Shown: positions 17,456-27,144, counted from the stretch's first letter. The stretch: 64,000 nt of DNA from DATKFM01 sp963851215 (GCA_963851215.1 CAWKOG010000020.1:434001-498000); one strand, 5' to 3'. Made by a program: numbers and translations. The notes: generated from the letters alone by a model not told the origin.

Positions 17456-18868
17456 CTACAGGCTGCCGAGCAGAATGTCCTGTCCAGCAGAGATGGCGTC
17501 CGCGGTATTGAGCGTGACGATCAACTGGCTATCGTCGTCGCCAACCAGCAGGATATCCACCGTGGCCCCATTGTCGACGACGGACAGCGAGTTTTCACGG
17601 CTGTTCGTCGCGATGCCGAGCGTGTCGAGCAGCCAGTCGAGATCCAGCGCATCCTGGCCACCGGCAGCGTTGCCGTCGAAGCTGGTGATCACATCGTGGC
17701 CGTCGAGCTGCGACGTATAGAGCACTCGATCGTTGCCCTGGGAGACGTTGATCGAGTTGTCGCCGCCATATCCGTTAACAGTGTCGTCGCCCAGTCCGCC
17801 ATTGACCGTATCGTCGCCGGCCAGGGCGAAGATTGTATCCTTGCCATTGTCACCATTGAGGACATTGTCGCCGGTGTTGCCTTGGATGTAGTTGTCGAGG
17901 ACATTGCCGTTGCCGTTGATATCGGCGCTGCCGGTCAGCACGAGCTGCTCCACATTGAGGGCAAGGGCATAGTTCGCCGAGCTCTGCACAGTGTCGAAGC
18001 CGCCGGCGGCGCCCGCGCCTTCGGTCACCACATCCTTGCTGTTGTCGACGATATAGATATCGTTGCCGGCGGCGCCGGTCATCGTGTCGATTCCGCCGCC
18101 ACCGTCGATGCGGTTGTCACCGGCATTGCCGACGATCGCGTTGTTCAGATTGTTTCCGGTGCCGTCGATGTCGCCGGCGCCGGTCAGAACGAGTTGCTCC
18201 AGGTTGTTGAACAAAGTGAATTCGCTGGCTGAGCTGTAGACGAGGTCGATGCCGCCCGCTGCGCCAGCCATCGCCTCGGTGACGAGATCACCGGTGCCGT
18301 TGACATAGTAGGTGTCATTGCCAGTCCCGCCGTCGAGCCAATCATTGCCACTGCCGCCATCGATTAGATCGTTGCCGGCCTGGCCGACGATCACATCGGT
18401 TCCGCCGCCGCCATAGAGGCTGTCATTGCCGGCCCCGCCATCGAGAACGTCGACGCCGCCATTGCCGTTGATCACGTCATGACCGTTATAGCCATAAAGC
18501 CAGTCGGTCTCGCCCGAGCCGTTGATATTGTCATTGCCATTGAAGATCTGACCGAGGAAGCCCTGTATGTCGTCGACGGCGCGGTAGGCCTGGAAGGCCG
18601 CGGCGGAGATGGAGAAGCCGGTGATCGAATAGGACAGAGCGCCGGATTCATAGCGTTGCAACTCCGTCAGCGTGCCTCCTATGGGCGAACCGCCGCTGTA
18701 GGTCAGCCCGACACCATGAAAGACGATCTCATTGCCGTTGCCGAGGGGGCCATGCTTGGTGTGCCAGGTGGTCGCCGATTGCTCCACCAGCGTATTGCCG
18801 ACGAGATCGGCAAAACTGAATTGCGTGAAATCGACCCCCTTGCCGGGGTCTGCGGTGAACGTAGCCAT
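17456..18868 (-). CDS. RTX-type calcium-binding protein (hemolysin-type repeats)
   Basis: A 470-residue protein. After about 130 residues of non-repeat sequence come glycine-aspartate nonapeptide repeats of the GGxGxDxLx type (GGAGNDSLYGGGGTD, then GGSGNDWLDGGTGND). Three spaced blocks follow, each with a repeated NxEQLVLTGxxDINGxGN motif, and further Gly-Asp repeats. This is the calcium-binding beta-roll architecture of proteins exported by type I secretion; there is no N-terminal signal peptide, and the C-terminal end is hydrophobic and Asp-poor, as in such secretion signals. No catalytic domain is recognisable, so a surface-layer or adhesion role is possible. The start at 18868 has an AAAGGA site. 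No ABC exporter is nearby. Confidence 0.82.
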   Translation of the reverse strand: MATFTADPGKGVDFTQFSFADLVGNTLVEQSATTWHTKHGPLGNGNEIVFHGVGLTYSGGSPIGGTLTELQRYESGALSYSITGFSISAAAFQAYRAVDDIQGFLGQIFNGNDNINGSGETDWLYGYNGHDVINGNGGVDVLDGGAGNDSLYGGGGTDVIVGQAGNDLIDGGSGNDWLDGGTGNDTYYVNGTGDLVTEAMAGAAGGIDLVYSSASEFTLFNNLEQLVLTGAGDIDGTGNNLNNAIVGNAGDNRIDGGGGIDTMTGAAGNDIYIVDNSKDVVTEGAGAAGGFDTVQSSANYALALNVEQLVLTGSADINGNGNVLDNYIQGNTGDNVLNGDNGKDTIFALAGDDTVNGGLGDDTVNGYGGDNSINVSQGNDRVLYTSQLDGHDVITSFDGNAAGGQDALDLDWLLDTLGIATNSRENSLSVVDNGATVDILLVGDDDSQLIVTLNTADAISAGQDILLGSL

Positions 18869-19015
18869 TGTGGTGTCCTTTCCAAAGTCAGGCGCTGGCG
18901 GCATCATGGCCGCCAGGGCCGGTACGGCCCCACGAACTGGGGTCGTCGGGCGCTCCGACTTGGTTCAAAGTGATCTTGGCGGCACTCGCGAGCGATGGGT
19001 GCGGGCTACGGCTCG

Positions 19016-20027
19016 CTAATTGCTAGTCCCTTCGGTCCCCGCGTCCTTCTTTTCCTTCTGGACCTTGCGCCAGTTGGCGACGTTCTTGTTGTGCTGCTCC
19101 AGGGTTTCGGCGAAGGCGTGGCCGCCAGTGCCGTCGGCGACGAAAGAACAGCTCCTTGGTCGACGGCGGATTTAGCACTGCCTCGAGAGAGGCGCGGCCT
19201 GGGTTGGCGATCGGGCCGGGTGTCAGGCCGGCATTGAGATAGGTGTTGTAGGGATCGGGCTTGTCCAGATCGCCGAAGGTGAGCCCGCGGTCCAGCGGCC
19301 CCTTACCGCCGGTCAGGAAGTAGATGATCGTCGGATCGGACTGCAGCGGTATGCCCTGGCGCAGGCGGTTGACGAACACGGCGGCGACCCGCGGCCGCTC
19401 CGCCGCAAGCCCGGTCTCCTTCTCCACGATCGAGGCCAGGATGATCGCCTCCTGCGGCGTCGCCAGCGGCAGGTCCTTGGCGCGCTGGGGCCAGAGTTCG
19501 GCCATCGCGTCATCCATCGCCTGGGTCATGCGGGCGACGATCTCGGCGCGGGTGTCGCCGCGGTTGAACTGATAGGTCTCCGGCAGCAGCGATCCCTCCG
19601 GCGGCAACGCGGTCGGCACGCTGCCCTCCAGGTCCGGTGCTCCGGCGATCAGCGCCAGGATCTGCGCGCTGGTCAGTCCCTCGGGGATAGTGACGCTGTA
19701 ATGCACGACATCCCCGGCGATCATCTTCTGCAATGCGTTTTCGGCTGAGATCGCCGCCGGAAACCTGTACTCGCCGGCTTTCAGCGACTGGCCTTCGGGC
19801 AGGAACCGGGCGCGCAGGCCAAAGGTGCGGGCATCGCGGATGACGCCAGCCTCCTCGAGCTGGCGGGCGATGCCGTTGACCGAGGTGCCGGACTCGATCA
19901 GCACGGTGGTGTGCGCTGTCGATGGACCGGGCGCCTGCAGGTCCTTGTAGCTCCAATAGATCACCGCACCGCCGACGATGACGGCGCCGACGATCAGCGT
20001 GAACAGCAGGCGGATGATCCAACGCAT
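19016..20027 (-). CDS. mltG: endolytic transglycosylase MltG (3' frameshift)
   Basis: About 336 residues after correction. An N-terminal membrane helix (residues 3-25) is followed by a LysM-like region and the YceG/MltG catalytic domain, with the catalytic Glu in ASIVEKETGLAAERPRVAAVF and the NTYLNAGLTPGPIANPG motif. As read, the frame ends in Arg-rich noise after STKELFF. In the next frame the expected ending appears (VADGTGGHAFAETLEQHN, stop at 19016). One extra T in a TTT run near 19143 explains this. The enzyme cuts nascent peptidoglycan strands at the inner membrane and sets glycan chain length. It sits after fabF in the usual alphaproteobacterial order. Confidence 0.87.
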
Positions 20028-20174
20028 GGGCGCCTTAATCCCCCACGATCATGGCGGAATTGGGGAACGGCGCGGTGCAGCCGGATGATGGTATACCCGA
20101 ACGGCCGGAAGCGGCCTCGCCCCGTCGCGGGTGCTGGACAGGGTGTGGGAGACGCATCGTACTTGGGGGCCGGC

Positions 20175-21437
20175 TTATGGCGGGCCGGCGAAGATCAGGC
20201 TGGCGTTGGTGCCGCCGAAGCCGAAGGAATTGGAGAGCGCATGCTTGATCTTGCGCTGCTTGGCGTGCTTCGGCACCAGGTCGATATCGCAGCCCTCGGA
20301 CGGGTTCTCCAGATTGAGCGTCGGCGGCGCCACCTGGTCGCGCAACGCCAGCAGAGCGAAGACCGCCTCGACGCTGCCCGCCGCGCCCAGCAGATGGCCG
20401 ATGGCGGATTTCGTCGAAGACATGCTGAGCTTGTAGGCGGCGTCGCCGAACAGCCGCTTCACCGCGCCCAGTTCGATCTCGTCGCCCAGGGGCGTCGAGG
20501 TGCCGTGGGCGTTGACGTAGTCGATGTCCTCGGGGTTCAGCTTGGCCCGCTTCAGCGCCATCTGCATGGCGCGATAGGCGCCGTTGCCGTCCTCGGACGG
20601 TGCGGTGATGTGGTGCGCGTCGCCGGACAGGCCATAGCCAACGATTTCGCCATAGATCCTGGCGCCGCGCTTCTTCGCATGCTCCAGCTCTTCCAGCACC
20701 ACCACGCCGGAGCCTTCGCCCATGACGAAGCCGTCGCGGTCCTTGTCCCAGGGGCGCGACGCGCGCTCGGGCGTGTCATTGAAGCCGGTGGAGAGTGCCC
20801 GCGCCGCGGCGAAGCCGGCCACCCCCAGGCGGCAGATCGCGGCCTCGGCGCCCCCGGCCACCATGACGTCGGCATCGTCGAGCGCGATCAGCCGCGCGCC
20901 GTCGCCGATGGCATGGGCGCCGGTGGAGCAGGCGGTGACCACCGAATGGTTGGGGCCCTTGAAGCCGTATTTGATCGAGACATGGCCGGAGGCCAGATTG
21001 ATCAGCGCCGAGGGGATGAAGAACGGGCTGATGCGCCGCGGGCCCTTCTCATGCAGGGTGATGGAGGTGTCGTAGATCGCCTCCAGCCCGCCGATGCCCG
21101 AGCCGATCATCACGCCCGTGCGCTGCCGCGCCTCCTCGTCCTGTGGCGCCCAGCCGGAATCCTCGATCGCCTGGCTCGCCGCCCCCATGGCGAAGATGAT
21201 GAAGCTGTCCATCTTCCGCTGGTCCTTGGGCGGCACATAGACATCGGCATTGAAGCTGTCGCTGGCGGCGTCGCCGCGCGGCACCATGCCGGCGATCTTG
21301 CAGGGCAGGTCCTGCACGTCGAAGGACTGGATGCCGCGGATGCCGGACTCGCCCTTCAGCAGCCGCTGCCAAGTCGGCTCCGCGCCCGAGGCCAGAGGCG
21401 AAACGACTCCGATACCGGTGACGACGACACGTCGCAT
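20175..21437 (-). CDS. fabF: beta-ketoacyl-ACP synthase II
   Basis: A 420-residue condensing enzyme with catalytic Cys170 in VVTACSTGAHAIG, the His motifs NAHGTSTPLGD and KSAIGHLLGAAG, and the thiolase-fold N-terminus RRVVVTGIGVVSPL. It elongates acyl-ACP by condensation with malonyl-ACP in fatty acid synthesis, including the palmitoleoyl to cis-vaccenoyl step. It follows acpP by 84 bases and precedes mltG, so the cluster reads fabD-fabG-acpP-fabF-mltG. Length is normal. Confidence 0.96.
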   Translation of the reverse strand: MRRVVVTGIGVVSPLASGAEPTWQRLLKGESGIRGIQSFDVQDLPCKIAGMVPRGDAASDSFNADVYVPPKDQRKMDSFIIFAMGAASQAIEDSGWAPQDEEARQRTGVMIGSGIGGLEAIYDTSITLHEKGPRRISPFFIPSALINLASGHVSIKYGFKGPNHSVVTACSTGAHAIGDGARLIALDDADVMVAGGAEAAICRLGVAGFAAARALSTGFNDTPERASRPWDKDRDGFVMGEGSGVVVLEELEHAKKRGARIYGEIVGYGLSGDAHHITAPSEDGNGAYRAMQMALKRAKLNPEDIDYVNAHGTSTPLGDEIELGAVKRLFGDAAYKLSMSSTKSAIGHLLGAAGSVEAVFALLALRDQVAPPTLNLENPSEGCDIDLVPKHAKQRKIKHALSNSFGFGGTNASLIFAGPP

Positions 21438-21521
21438 GATCGTACCGCTGCTTAGTTCAAGGAGAAGCCGCCGCGCCGCGGGATGTGGCGCGGCGCCGCC
21501 TGGGCAAGAACGGTCGGGCGC

Positions 21522-21758
21522 CTACGCCGCGCGGGATTCGATATAGGAGATCGCATCCTTGACGGTCTGGATCTTCTCGGCGGCATCGTCAGGGATTTCG
21601 CAGCCGAATTCTTCTTCGAACGCCATGACCAGCTCGACGGTGTCGAGCGAGTCGGCACCGAGATCGTCGATGAAGCTGGCGCCCTCGGTGACCTTCGCCT
21701 CGTCGACGCCGAGATGCTCGACGACGATCTTCTTAACGCGTGTGGATATATCGCTCAT
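21522..21758 (-). CDS. acpP: acyl carrier protein
   Basis: A 78-residue acidic four-helix carrier. Ser37 in GADSLDTVELVM is the site for the 4'-phosphopantetheine arm. It carries growing acyl chains among FabD, FabG and FabF, whose genes flank it. The N-terminus MSDISTRVKKIVVEHLGV matches alphaproteobacterial ACPs. About 200 bases upstream separate it from fabG, room for its own promoter, as is usual for this highly expressed gene. Confidence 0.97.
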   Translation of the reverse strand: MSDISTRVKKIVVEHLGVDEAKVTEGASFIDDLGADSLDTVELVMAFEEEFGCEIPDDAAEKIQTVKDAISYIESRAA

Positions 21759-21962
21759 TGGCCTCCACCTTCATGGCTGTTCGAATCTGTTCTGAATTGG
21801 CCGCCGCGGCGCTGCGGCGGAAACCCGCGATTTCCCTTACCGCGTCAACGGGCTAACGGCAAGACTTCGGCAAGAGATGGGCCGCCGGGACGTCCGGCGC
21901 AAGGGCAAAGGTGGCGCCTGATGGCGCCTGTGGGTAAGGCGCCCTGACCTCATCTAACCCGT

Positions 21963-22702
21963 TCAAATCATTGCCATTCCGCCGTTGACATGCAGGGTCT
22001 GGCCGGTCAGGTAGCCTGCCTCGTCGCTGGCCAGGAACACCACCGCGCCCGCGACCTCCGCCGGCTGGCCGATTTCGGCCGGCCGGAATGGCGCCCTTGA
22101 TGCGTTCCTTCTGCTGGTCGTTCAGCTTGTCGGTCATGGCCGTCTCGATGAAGCCGGGCGCCACGCAATTCACGGTGATGTTGCGGGACGCGACCTCGGC
22201 CGCCAGCGATTTCGACATGCCGACCATGCCCGCCTTGGCCGCGGCGTAGTTGGCCTGGCCGGGATTGCCCGTCGTGCCGACGATGGAGGTGATGGAGATG
22301 ATGCGGCCGGCGCGGCGCTTGATCATGTTGCGGATCGCCGCCCGCGACAGGCGGAAGGCCGCGGTCAGGTTCACGTCGATGACCGCCTGCCAGTCCTCGT
22401 CCTTCATCCGCATGGAGAGCATGTCGCGGGTGATGCCCGCATTGTTGACCAGGATATCGATCTTCCCCGCCGCGGCCTCGGCCGCCGCCATCAGCTTGTC
22501 GGCCTCCGCGGGGTCGCTGAGATTGGAGACGATGACGTGCGTGCGCGTCTCCCAGCGATTTCGCCAGCTCTTCCAGCGCCGCCGCGCGCGTGCCCGTCAG
22601 CACGACGGTCGCGCCTTGGGCATGCAGCCCGCGCGCGATCGCCCCGCCGATGCCGCCCGAAGCGCCGGTCACCAGCGCCGCCTTGCCCGTGAGATCGAAC
22701 AT
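21963..22702 (-). CDS. fabG: 3-oxoacyl-ACP reductase FabG (two frameshifts)
   Basis: With two inserted bases removed this is a 245-residue FabG, the exact usual length. Frame one: MFDLTGKAALVTGASGGIGG, the NADPH-binding motif. Frame two: ILVNNAGITRDML, the catalytic segment with YAAAKAGMVGMSKSLA, and VNCVAPGFIETAMTD. Frame three: GQPAEVAGAVVFLASD to the end HVNGGMAMI, stop at 21963. The insertions are in a GGG run near 22552 and an AAA run near 22073. All catalytic residues exist, so assembly errors are far more likely than a lost essential gene. It reduces beta-ketoacyl-ACP with NADPH. Confidence 0.88.
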
Positions 22703-22745
22703 GTTTTTGGTCCCTGTCCCTTTCCTGCGCTCGGATGAAATCAGT

Positions 22746-22978
22746 TTCACCACAAAGTCACAAAGGACACGAAGGATTTCCGACCCTCTCCCCTTGGGGA
22801 GAGGGAGAAGGGGGTGAGGGGTATAGCGCCTAAAGTCGCCTGATAGACTGTGGACGCACCATGTTTGCGTAAGAACACATCGCGCGCGCGCGCGAAACCC
22901 CTCATCCCCTGCCCCTTCTCCCCCAGGGGAGAAGGGATGTTCTTCACTCCTTCGTGATCTTTGTGACTTTGTGGTGAA
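22746..22978. repeat. composite repeat with 20-bp perfect terminal inverted repeats inside the fab operon
   Basis: Perfect inverted repeats of 20 bases (22746-22765 and 22959-22978, starting TTCACCACAAAGTCAC) bound an interior with two opposed GC-rich motifs, CCCTCTCCCCTTGGGGAG (about 22784-22801) and CCCCTTCTCCCCCAGGGGAG (about 22912-22931). It fills nearly the whole 298-base gap between fabD and fabG. The interior module recurs at 25086-25209, 28081-28290 and 56576-56786. Confidence 0.8.
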
Positions 22979-23000
22979 CCGATCTTTCTTTCCCACAGCG

Positions 23001-23949
23001 TCACAGCACCTTCAACAGCGCCTCGATGTCAGCCGGCTCGCCCACCGATGACGCCTCGATCTCCTTGTCGATGCGCTTCACCAGGCCCGCCAGCACTTTC
23101 CCGGCGCCGATCTCCGTGATCTTGTCGACGCCCTGTTCCTTCATATAGGCCACGCTCTCGCGCCAGCGCACCATGCCCGTCACCTGCTTGACCAGCAGGC
23201 CGCGGATCGTCTCGGGGTCGCTGACATGGCGCGCGGTGACGTTGGCGATCAGCGGCACGGCCGGCGCGACAATCTTCGCCGCCGCCAGCGCCTCTGCCAT
23301 CTCGTCGGCCGCCGGCTGCATCAGCGGGCAATGGAAGGGCGCACTCACCGCCAGCAGGATGGCGCGCTTGGCGCCCTTCTCCGGTGCGATGACGATCACG
23401 CGGTCGATCGCCTTCTTGCTGCCGCTCAGCACGACCTGGCCGGGCGCGTTGTCGTTGGCGGTGGCGCAGACCTCGCCGGTGTCCTTGGCCGCCGCCGCCG
23501 CGATCTCCTGCGCCGCCGGCAAATCGACACCGAGCAGCGCCGCCATCGCGCCCTCGCCCACGGGCACCGCCTTCTGCATCGCCTGGCCGCGCCGCTTGAG
23601 CAGCCGCGCCGCCTCGGCGAGATCCGAGCGCGCCCGCCGCCGCCAGCGCGGAATATTCGCCCAGGGAATGGCCGGCGACGAAGGCCAGCTTGGCCCCGAC
23701 CTTGAACCCGCCCTCGCGCTCGAGCACGCGAATGACCGCGAGGCTCACCGCCATCAGCGCCGGCTGGGTGTTCTCGGTCAGCGTCAGGTCGCGCTCAAAC
23801 CCCTCGAACATCAGCCGCGACAGCTTCTGCGACAGCGCGTCGTCGATCTCCTGGAACGTCTCGCGCGCCACGGGAAACGCCTCCGCCAGCGCGCGGCCCA
23901 TGCCGACCGCCTGCGAGCCCTGGCCCGGAAAGACGAAGGCGCGGGTCAT
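23001..23949 (-). CDS. fabD: malonyl-CoA:ACP transacylase FabD (frameshifted)
   Basis: About 315 residues after correction, the normal size. The first frame has AFVFPGQGSQAVGMG and the nucleophile elbow GHSLGEYSAL with Ser95. The second has the GQVVLSG segment, SAPFHCPLMQPA with the catalytic His, and a family-typical C-terminus. The join is near 23622, where an extra G turns CTCGATCTC into CTCGGATCTC. The enzyme loads malonyl groups onto ACP, the first step of chain elongation. Upstream (23950 onward) lies a repeat block shared with the divergent cyclase gene. Confidence 0.88.
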
Positions 23950-24040
23950 GTGCTTGAGATCCCCCTGCTATGCGCAAAACGAAACGGCGCGTACTGATAG
24001 CCCGCGCCTTCGGGATGTCAAGGAAGCGGCCGCGCCGTCC

Positions 24041-24203
24041 CCTCACCCCGCAACATCCGCTGAATGCGGATGTTGCATCCCTCTCCCCGCTCTGCGGGGC
24101 GAGGGGACAGCAACGAATACAATCCCTGACATTGTCCCCTCGCCCACGAAGTGGGAGAGGGTGCGCAGCGTTCGCGTCCAGCGAATGCTGCGCGGGTGAG
24201 GGA
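24041..24203. repeat. two opposed copies of a covarying hairpin repeat
   Basis: Left copy: CCCTCACCCC, then the stem GCAACATCCGC/GCGGATGTTGC around a 5-base loop (24051-24077), then CCCTCTCCCC. Right copy, inverted: GGGAGAGGGT, then 13-base arms (24164-24176 and 24182-24194) around GTCCA, then GGGTGAGGG. The two stems differ in sequence but both pair. It lies between fabD and the divergent cyclase gene and may fold as divergent-gene leader hairpins. Confidence 0.8.
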
Positions 24204-24278
24204 TCAACGCACCCCAGCCACGGCCTTGCACCGATCACCCCCCGCCTCCATCTTATCGAAATCATCCGGAGCCGCCCC

Positions 24279-25061
24279 ATGGACTCGCCCGTCGAGCGCA
24301 AACTCACCACCATCCTCTCCGCCGATGCGGTCGGCTACAGCCGGCTGATGGGCGAGGACGAGGCGGCGACGCTCGCCACCCTCAAGGCCTATCGCGCGGC
24401 CTGCGCGGCGCTGATCGACCGGCATCGCGGCCGCATCGTCGGCACCGCCGGCGACAGCATGCTCGCGGAGTTCGCCAGCGTCGTGCGCGCGGTGGAATGC
24501 GCCGTCGCCATGCAGCGCGAGATCGCCGAGCGCAACGCGTCGCTGCCGCAGGCGCGGCAGATGCATTTCCGCATCGGCGTCAATCTCGGCGACGTACTGG
24601 TGGAGCAGGACGACCTCTATGGCGACGGCGTCAACATCGCCGCACGGCTTCAGGCGCTGGCCGATCCCGGCGGGATTCTCATCTCCGGCCCGGTGTTCGA
24701 CCAGGTGCGGGACAAGCTTTCCCTCGGCTTCGATTTCCTCGGCGACCAGTCGGTGAAGAACATCGCCGCACAAGTGCCGGTTTATCGCGTGCAGCTCGGC
24801 GGCGGCGCCGCGCCGCCGGCTAACGTTTCGTCGCGCGATGCCGCGCCCACGCGCGGCGCTGCGGCAACGAAGTCAGCCGATCCGCGCTGGCACCGCTTCA
24901 ACATCATCGCGCTGCGCTGGGGCGCGATCCTCGGCGCCCTGCTCGTCATCAATCTCCTCACCTGGAACGGCGATTTCTGGGTCGTCTGGCCCGCCCTCCC
25001 CATTATCGTCGTCTTCGCCCTGCATGCGAGCTGGATCTTCCGCCATCGCGACGCGAAGTAG
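24279..25061 (+). CDS. class III adenylate/guanylate cyclase with C-terminal 2TM domain
   Basis: A 260-residue protein. The cyclase homology domain (residues 7-165) has the metal-binding Asp16 (SADAVGYSRLM) and Asp59 (GTAGDS), FRIGVNLGDV, and the transition-state Asn/Arg segment GDGVNIAARLQ (Arg123). After a low-complexity linker (175-205), a pair of membrane helices (about 211-229 and 233-253) matches the 2TM domain seen in bacterial membrane-tethered proteins. This places a single catalytic domain at the membrane through its C-terminus; activity needs a homodimer. The ATG at 24279 with GGAG upstream is preferred over a much longer frame that reads through the repeat block. Confidence 0.82.
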   Translation: MDSPVERKLTTILSADAVGYSRLMGEDEAATLATLKAYRAACAALIDRHRGRIVGTAGDSMLAEFASVVRAVECAVAMQREIAERNASLPQARQMHFRIGVNLGDVLVEQDDLYGDGVNIAARLQALADPGGILISGPVFDQVRDKLSLGFDFLGDQSVKNIAAQVPVYRVQLGGGAAPPANVSSRDAAPTRGAAATKSADPRWHRFNIIALRWGAILGALLVINLLTWNGDFWVVWPALPIIVVFALHASWIFRHRDAK

Positions 25062-25085
25062 CTCTTCACGCCAACAAAAAATGAA

Positions 25086-25209
25086 CTCTCTCCCCTTGAG
25101 GGAGAGGGGAAGGGGTGAGGGGTTTGGCGCCGTCGGGCGCCGGACTTCTTGCACGATCGAGCGCGAGACCCCTCATCCCCTGCCCCTTCTCCCCCAAGGG
25201 GAGAAGGGA
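25086..25209. repeat. paired GC-rich repeat motif (interior module without terminal repeats)
   Basis: Two opposed motifs, CTCTCCCCTTGAGGGAGAGG (25086-25105) and CCCCTTCTCCCCCAAGGGGA (about 25183-25202), are joined by GGGTGAGGGGTTTGGCGCC and ACCCCTCATCCCC. It is the same module as inside 22746-22978 and 28019-28361, but without long terminal inverted repeats. It fills the gap between the cyclase and the methyltransferase. Confidence 0.75.
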
Positions 25210-25358
25210 GACGTGTTGCGCCCGCGTCTCCACAATTTCTCCACACACCCGCGCTCGCCGCTAGGGTTCGTTTCCTGTATGATCCCCGCGCACCGGAACG
25301 CCGCCGGCAGGAGCGGCGCGGGGCGCATCAAGGGGCCGCCATCACCAGGAGTTCCGCC

Positions 25359-26180
25359 ATGCCCAAGCTCGACCCCTTCCGCATCACCGACAAACTCGAC
25401 GACAATCTGCTGGATATCATGGCCAAGCGGCTGGAAGTGCGGGGCGTGCATCCGTTCTTTCAGCAGGCCCTCGCCGACTATCTCGACGCCATGGGCATCG
25501 ACGCCGCGGGCACAGTGCTCGATCTCGGCTGCGGCACCGGAGTCGCCACCCGTGCCATCGCCCGCCGTCCGAAGTTCGCGGGCAAGATCACGGGCATCGA
25601 TCTCAGCCCCTATCTGGCCCAGCAGGCGCAGCGCCTGGCCGCCGCCGAAGGGCTCAGCGCCCGCACCGCCTTCCGCGCCGGCGACACCCGCAGCCTGGAT
25701 CTCGGCGACGGCGCCTTCGACGCCGTGATTGCCCACACCCTGCTCAGCCATGTGGACCGGCCGCTCGATGTGCTGAAGGAGGCGGCGCGCGTGGTGCGGC
25801 CCGGCGGCCTGATCGGCATCTTCGACGGCGACTACGCCTCCATCACCTTCGCGCTGGAGGACGCCGAGCGCACCGAGGCCCACGACCGGAAATTCATCGC
25901 CGGCATCGTGACCAGCCCCCACGTGATGCGCCAGATGCCGCGCCTCCTGCGCCAGGCCGGCCTCGAGCTGGTGAAGACCTTCTCCTATGTGATGGCCGAT
26001 ATCGGCAAGGCGGATTTCTGGCTGTCGGCCGTGGAGGCGTTCAGCAAACTGCTGCCGAAATCGGGCGCGATGACGGAGGAGGAAGCCAAGGGCTGGGAAA
26101 CATCGCTGAAGCGCGCGTCGGATGAGGGCGTGTTTTTTGCAGCGAGTAACTACTATACGTATGTGGCGAGAAGGACGTGA
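25359..26180 (+). CDS. class I SAM-dependent methyltransferase
   Basis: A 273-residue methyltransferase of the UbiE/Methyltransf_11 type. Motif I is VLDLGCGTGVATRAIA, the acidic end of strand 2 is GIDLSPYLAQQA, and motif II/III regions are AFRAGDTRSLD and LLSHVDRPLDVLKEAARVVRPGG. The substrate is not predictable. The ATG at 25359 is preceded by CAGGAG; the long upstream frame runs through repeat sequence and is rejected. A weak hydrophobic stretch is present but no true membrane helix. Confidence 0.87.
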   Translation: MPKLDPFRITDKLDDNLLDIMAKRLEVRGVHPFFQQALADYLDAMGIDAAGTVLDLGCGTGVATRAIARRPKFAGKITGIDLSPYLAQQAQRLAAAEGLSARTAFRAGDTRSLDLGDGAFDAVIAHTLLSHVDRPLDVLKEAARVVRPGGLIGIFDGDYASITFALEDAERTEAHDRKFIAGIVTSPHVMRQMPRLLRQAGLELVKTFSYVMADIGKADFWLSAVEAFSKLLPKSGAMTEEEAKGWETSLKRASDEGVFFAASNYYTYVARRT

Positions 26181-26285
26181 CCGTCGTCATGCAGCGCAAA
26201 CCGCGATGAACCGTAGGGTTGGGTCTCGAGCCCTCACTACGCCACCCGCCGGACATTTGCTTGAGACCAGATGTTTCTGCCAATC

Positions 26286-27059
26286 CTAACGCAGATTCGC
26301 CCGCAGAAACTCCACCGTCCGCCCCCACGCCAAATCCGCCTGTTCCTTGTCATAGGTCGGAAACATGCTGAGCGAGAAATAATGGTCGCTGGGGTACCAG
26401 TGCGTTTCCACTGATTTTCCGGCTTCCACCATCATGCCTTCGAACATGGCGAGATCGCCTTTGCTGACGTCGGGATCGCGCTCGCCCAGGTGAACCATGA
26501 CAGGGCCTTTCAATGACTTCAGGCGCTCGGCCCCGGGGTAGGCCAAGCCGACATAGAGCACTGTCGCGTCGACGGGCATCTGCCATCGATGCCTCCAACG
26601 CCCACTCGGCGCCGAAGGACCAGCCGACGGCGCCGATCTTGCCGTTGCACCTGCTATCGGCTTTCAGCCAGGCCAGCCAAGCAGCGATCGTCTCCTTCGT
26701 CTTTGCCAGATCGGAACGAACCTCACTTCGCAGACGCGCGCGTGTGGAGTTGTCGGTGGCCATCTGCCCGCCGAAGAGATCGAGGGCGGCCGCAAAAAGG
26801 CCGTCCCGTGCGAATGCTGGCGCGAAAGCTTTGTACATGTCGTTCAATCCGCTGCTGCCATGGAACAGCAGCAGGCCCGGCGCTGGCACCACAGCCGGCG
26901 CTGCCACGACGCCCGAGACGGTGCGTCCGCCGGAGATTGTCAGGGTCATGGTTTCAAAGCCGGCCTGCGCATGGGCTGATCTAAGGGGCATTGAAAAATG
27001 CGCGGCAAAGGGCGCGGCCGCCAAACCGGCCACCACCAGCGGCGGGGAATTCTCGTCAT
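26286..27059 (-). CDS. dienelactone hydrolase family protein, exported (two frameshifts)
   Basis: About 257 residues when two indels are corrected. The ATG at 27059 has a GGGGGAGG site and starts a Tat-like signal (MTRIPRR); a one-base deletion near 27040 then gives VVAGLAAAPFAAHFSMPLRSAHAQ, a typical signal peptide ending in AHAQ. The core has LLLFHGSSGL (oxyanion region) and GAVGWSFGAEWAL, with the nucleophile in GWSFG, where family members more often have Cys. An insertion near 26580 joins to GPVMVHLGERDPDV (acid) and SDHYFSLSMF (His). A periplasmic alpha/beta hydrolase is expected; the substrate is unknown. Confidence 0.72.
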
Positions 27060-27144
27060 CGCGACCTCCCCCTGCATTAGTTGGGTCTGATTATTTTGCG
27101 CCCGTTGTCCTGCGTCCACAATTCGCGGTGACCGCGCCAATCCT

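Noticed and set aside
21770..21800. GTTCGAATC resembling a tRNA T-loop upstream of acpP
   Set aside because: The flanking bases do not pair as a T stem and no acceptor or anticodon arm is nearby; no tRNA was found in the window.
24041..24203. Regular palindromes first suspected to be a CRISPR array
   Set aside because: There are only two opposed units, with no regular spacers and no cas genes in the window.
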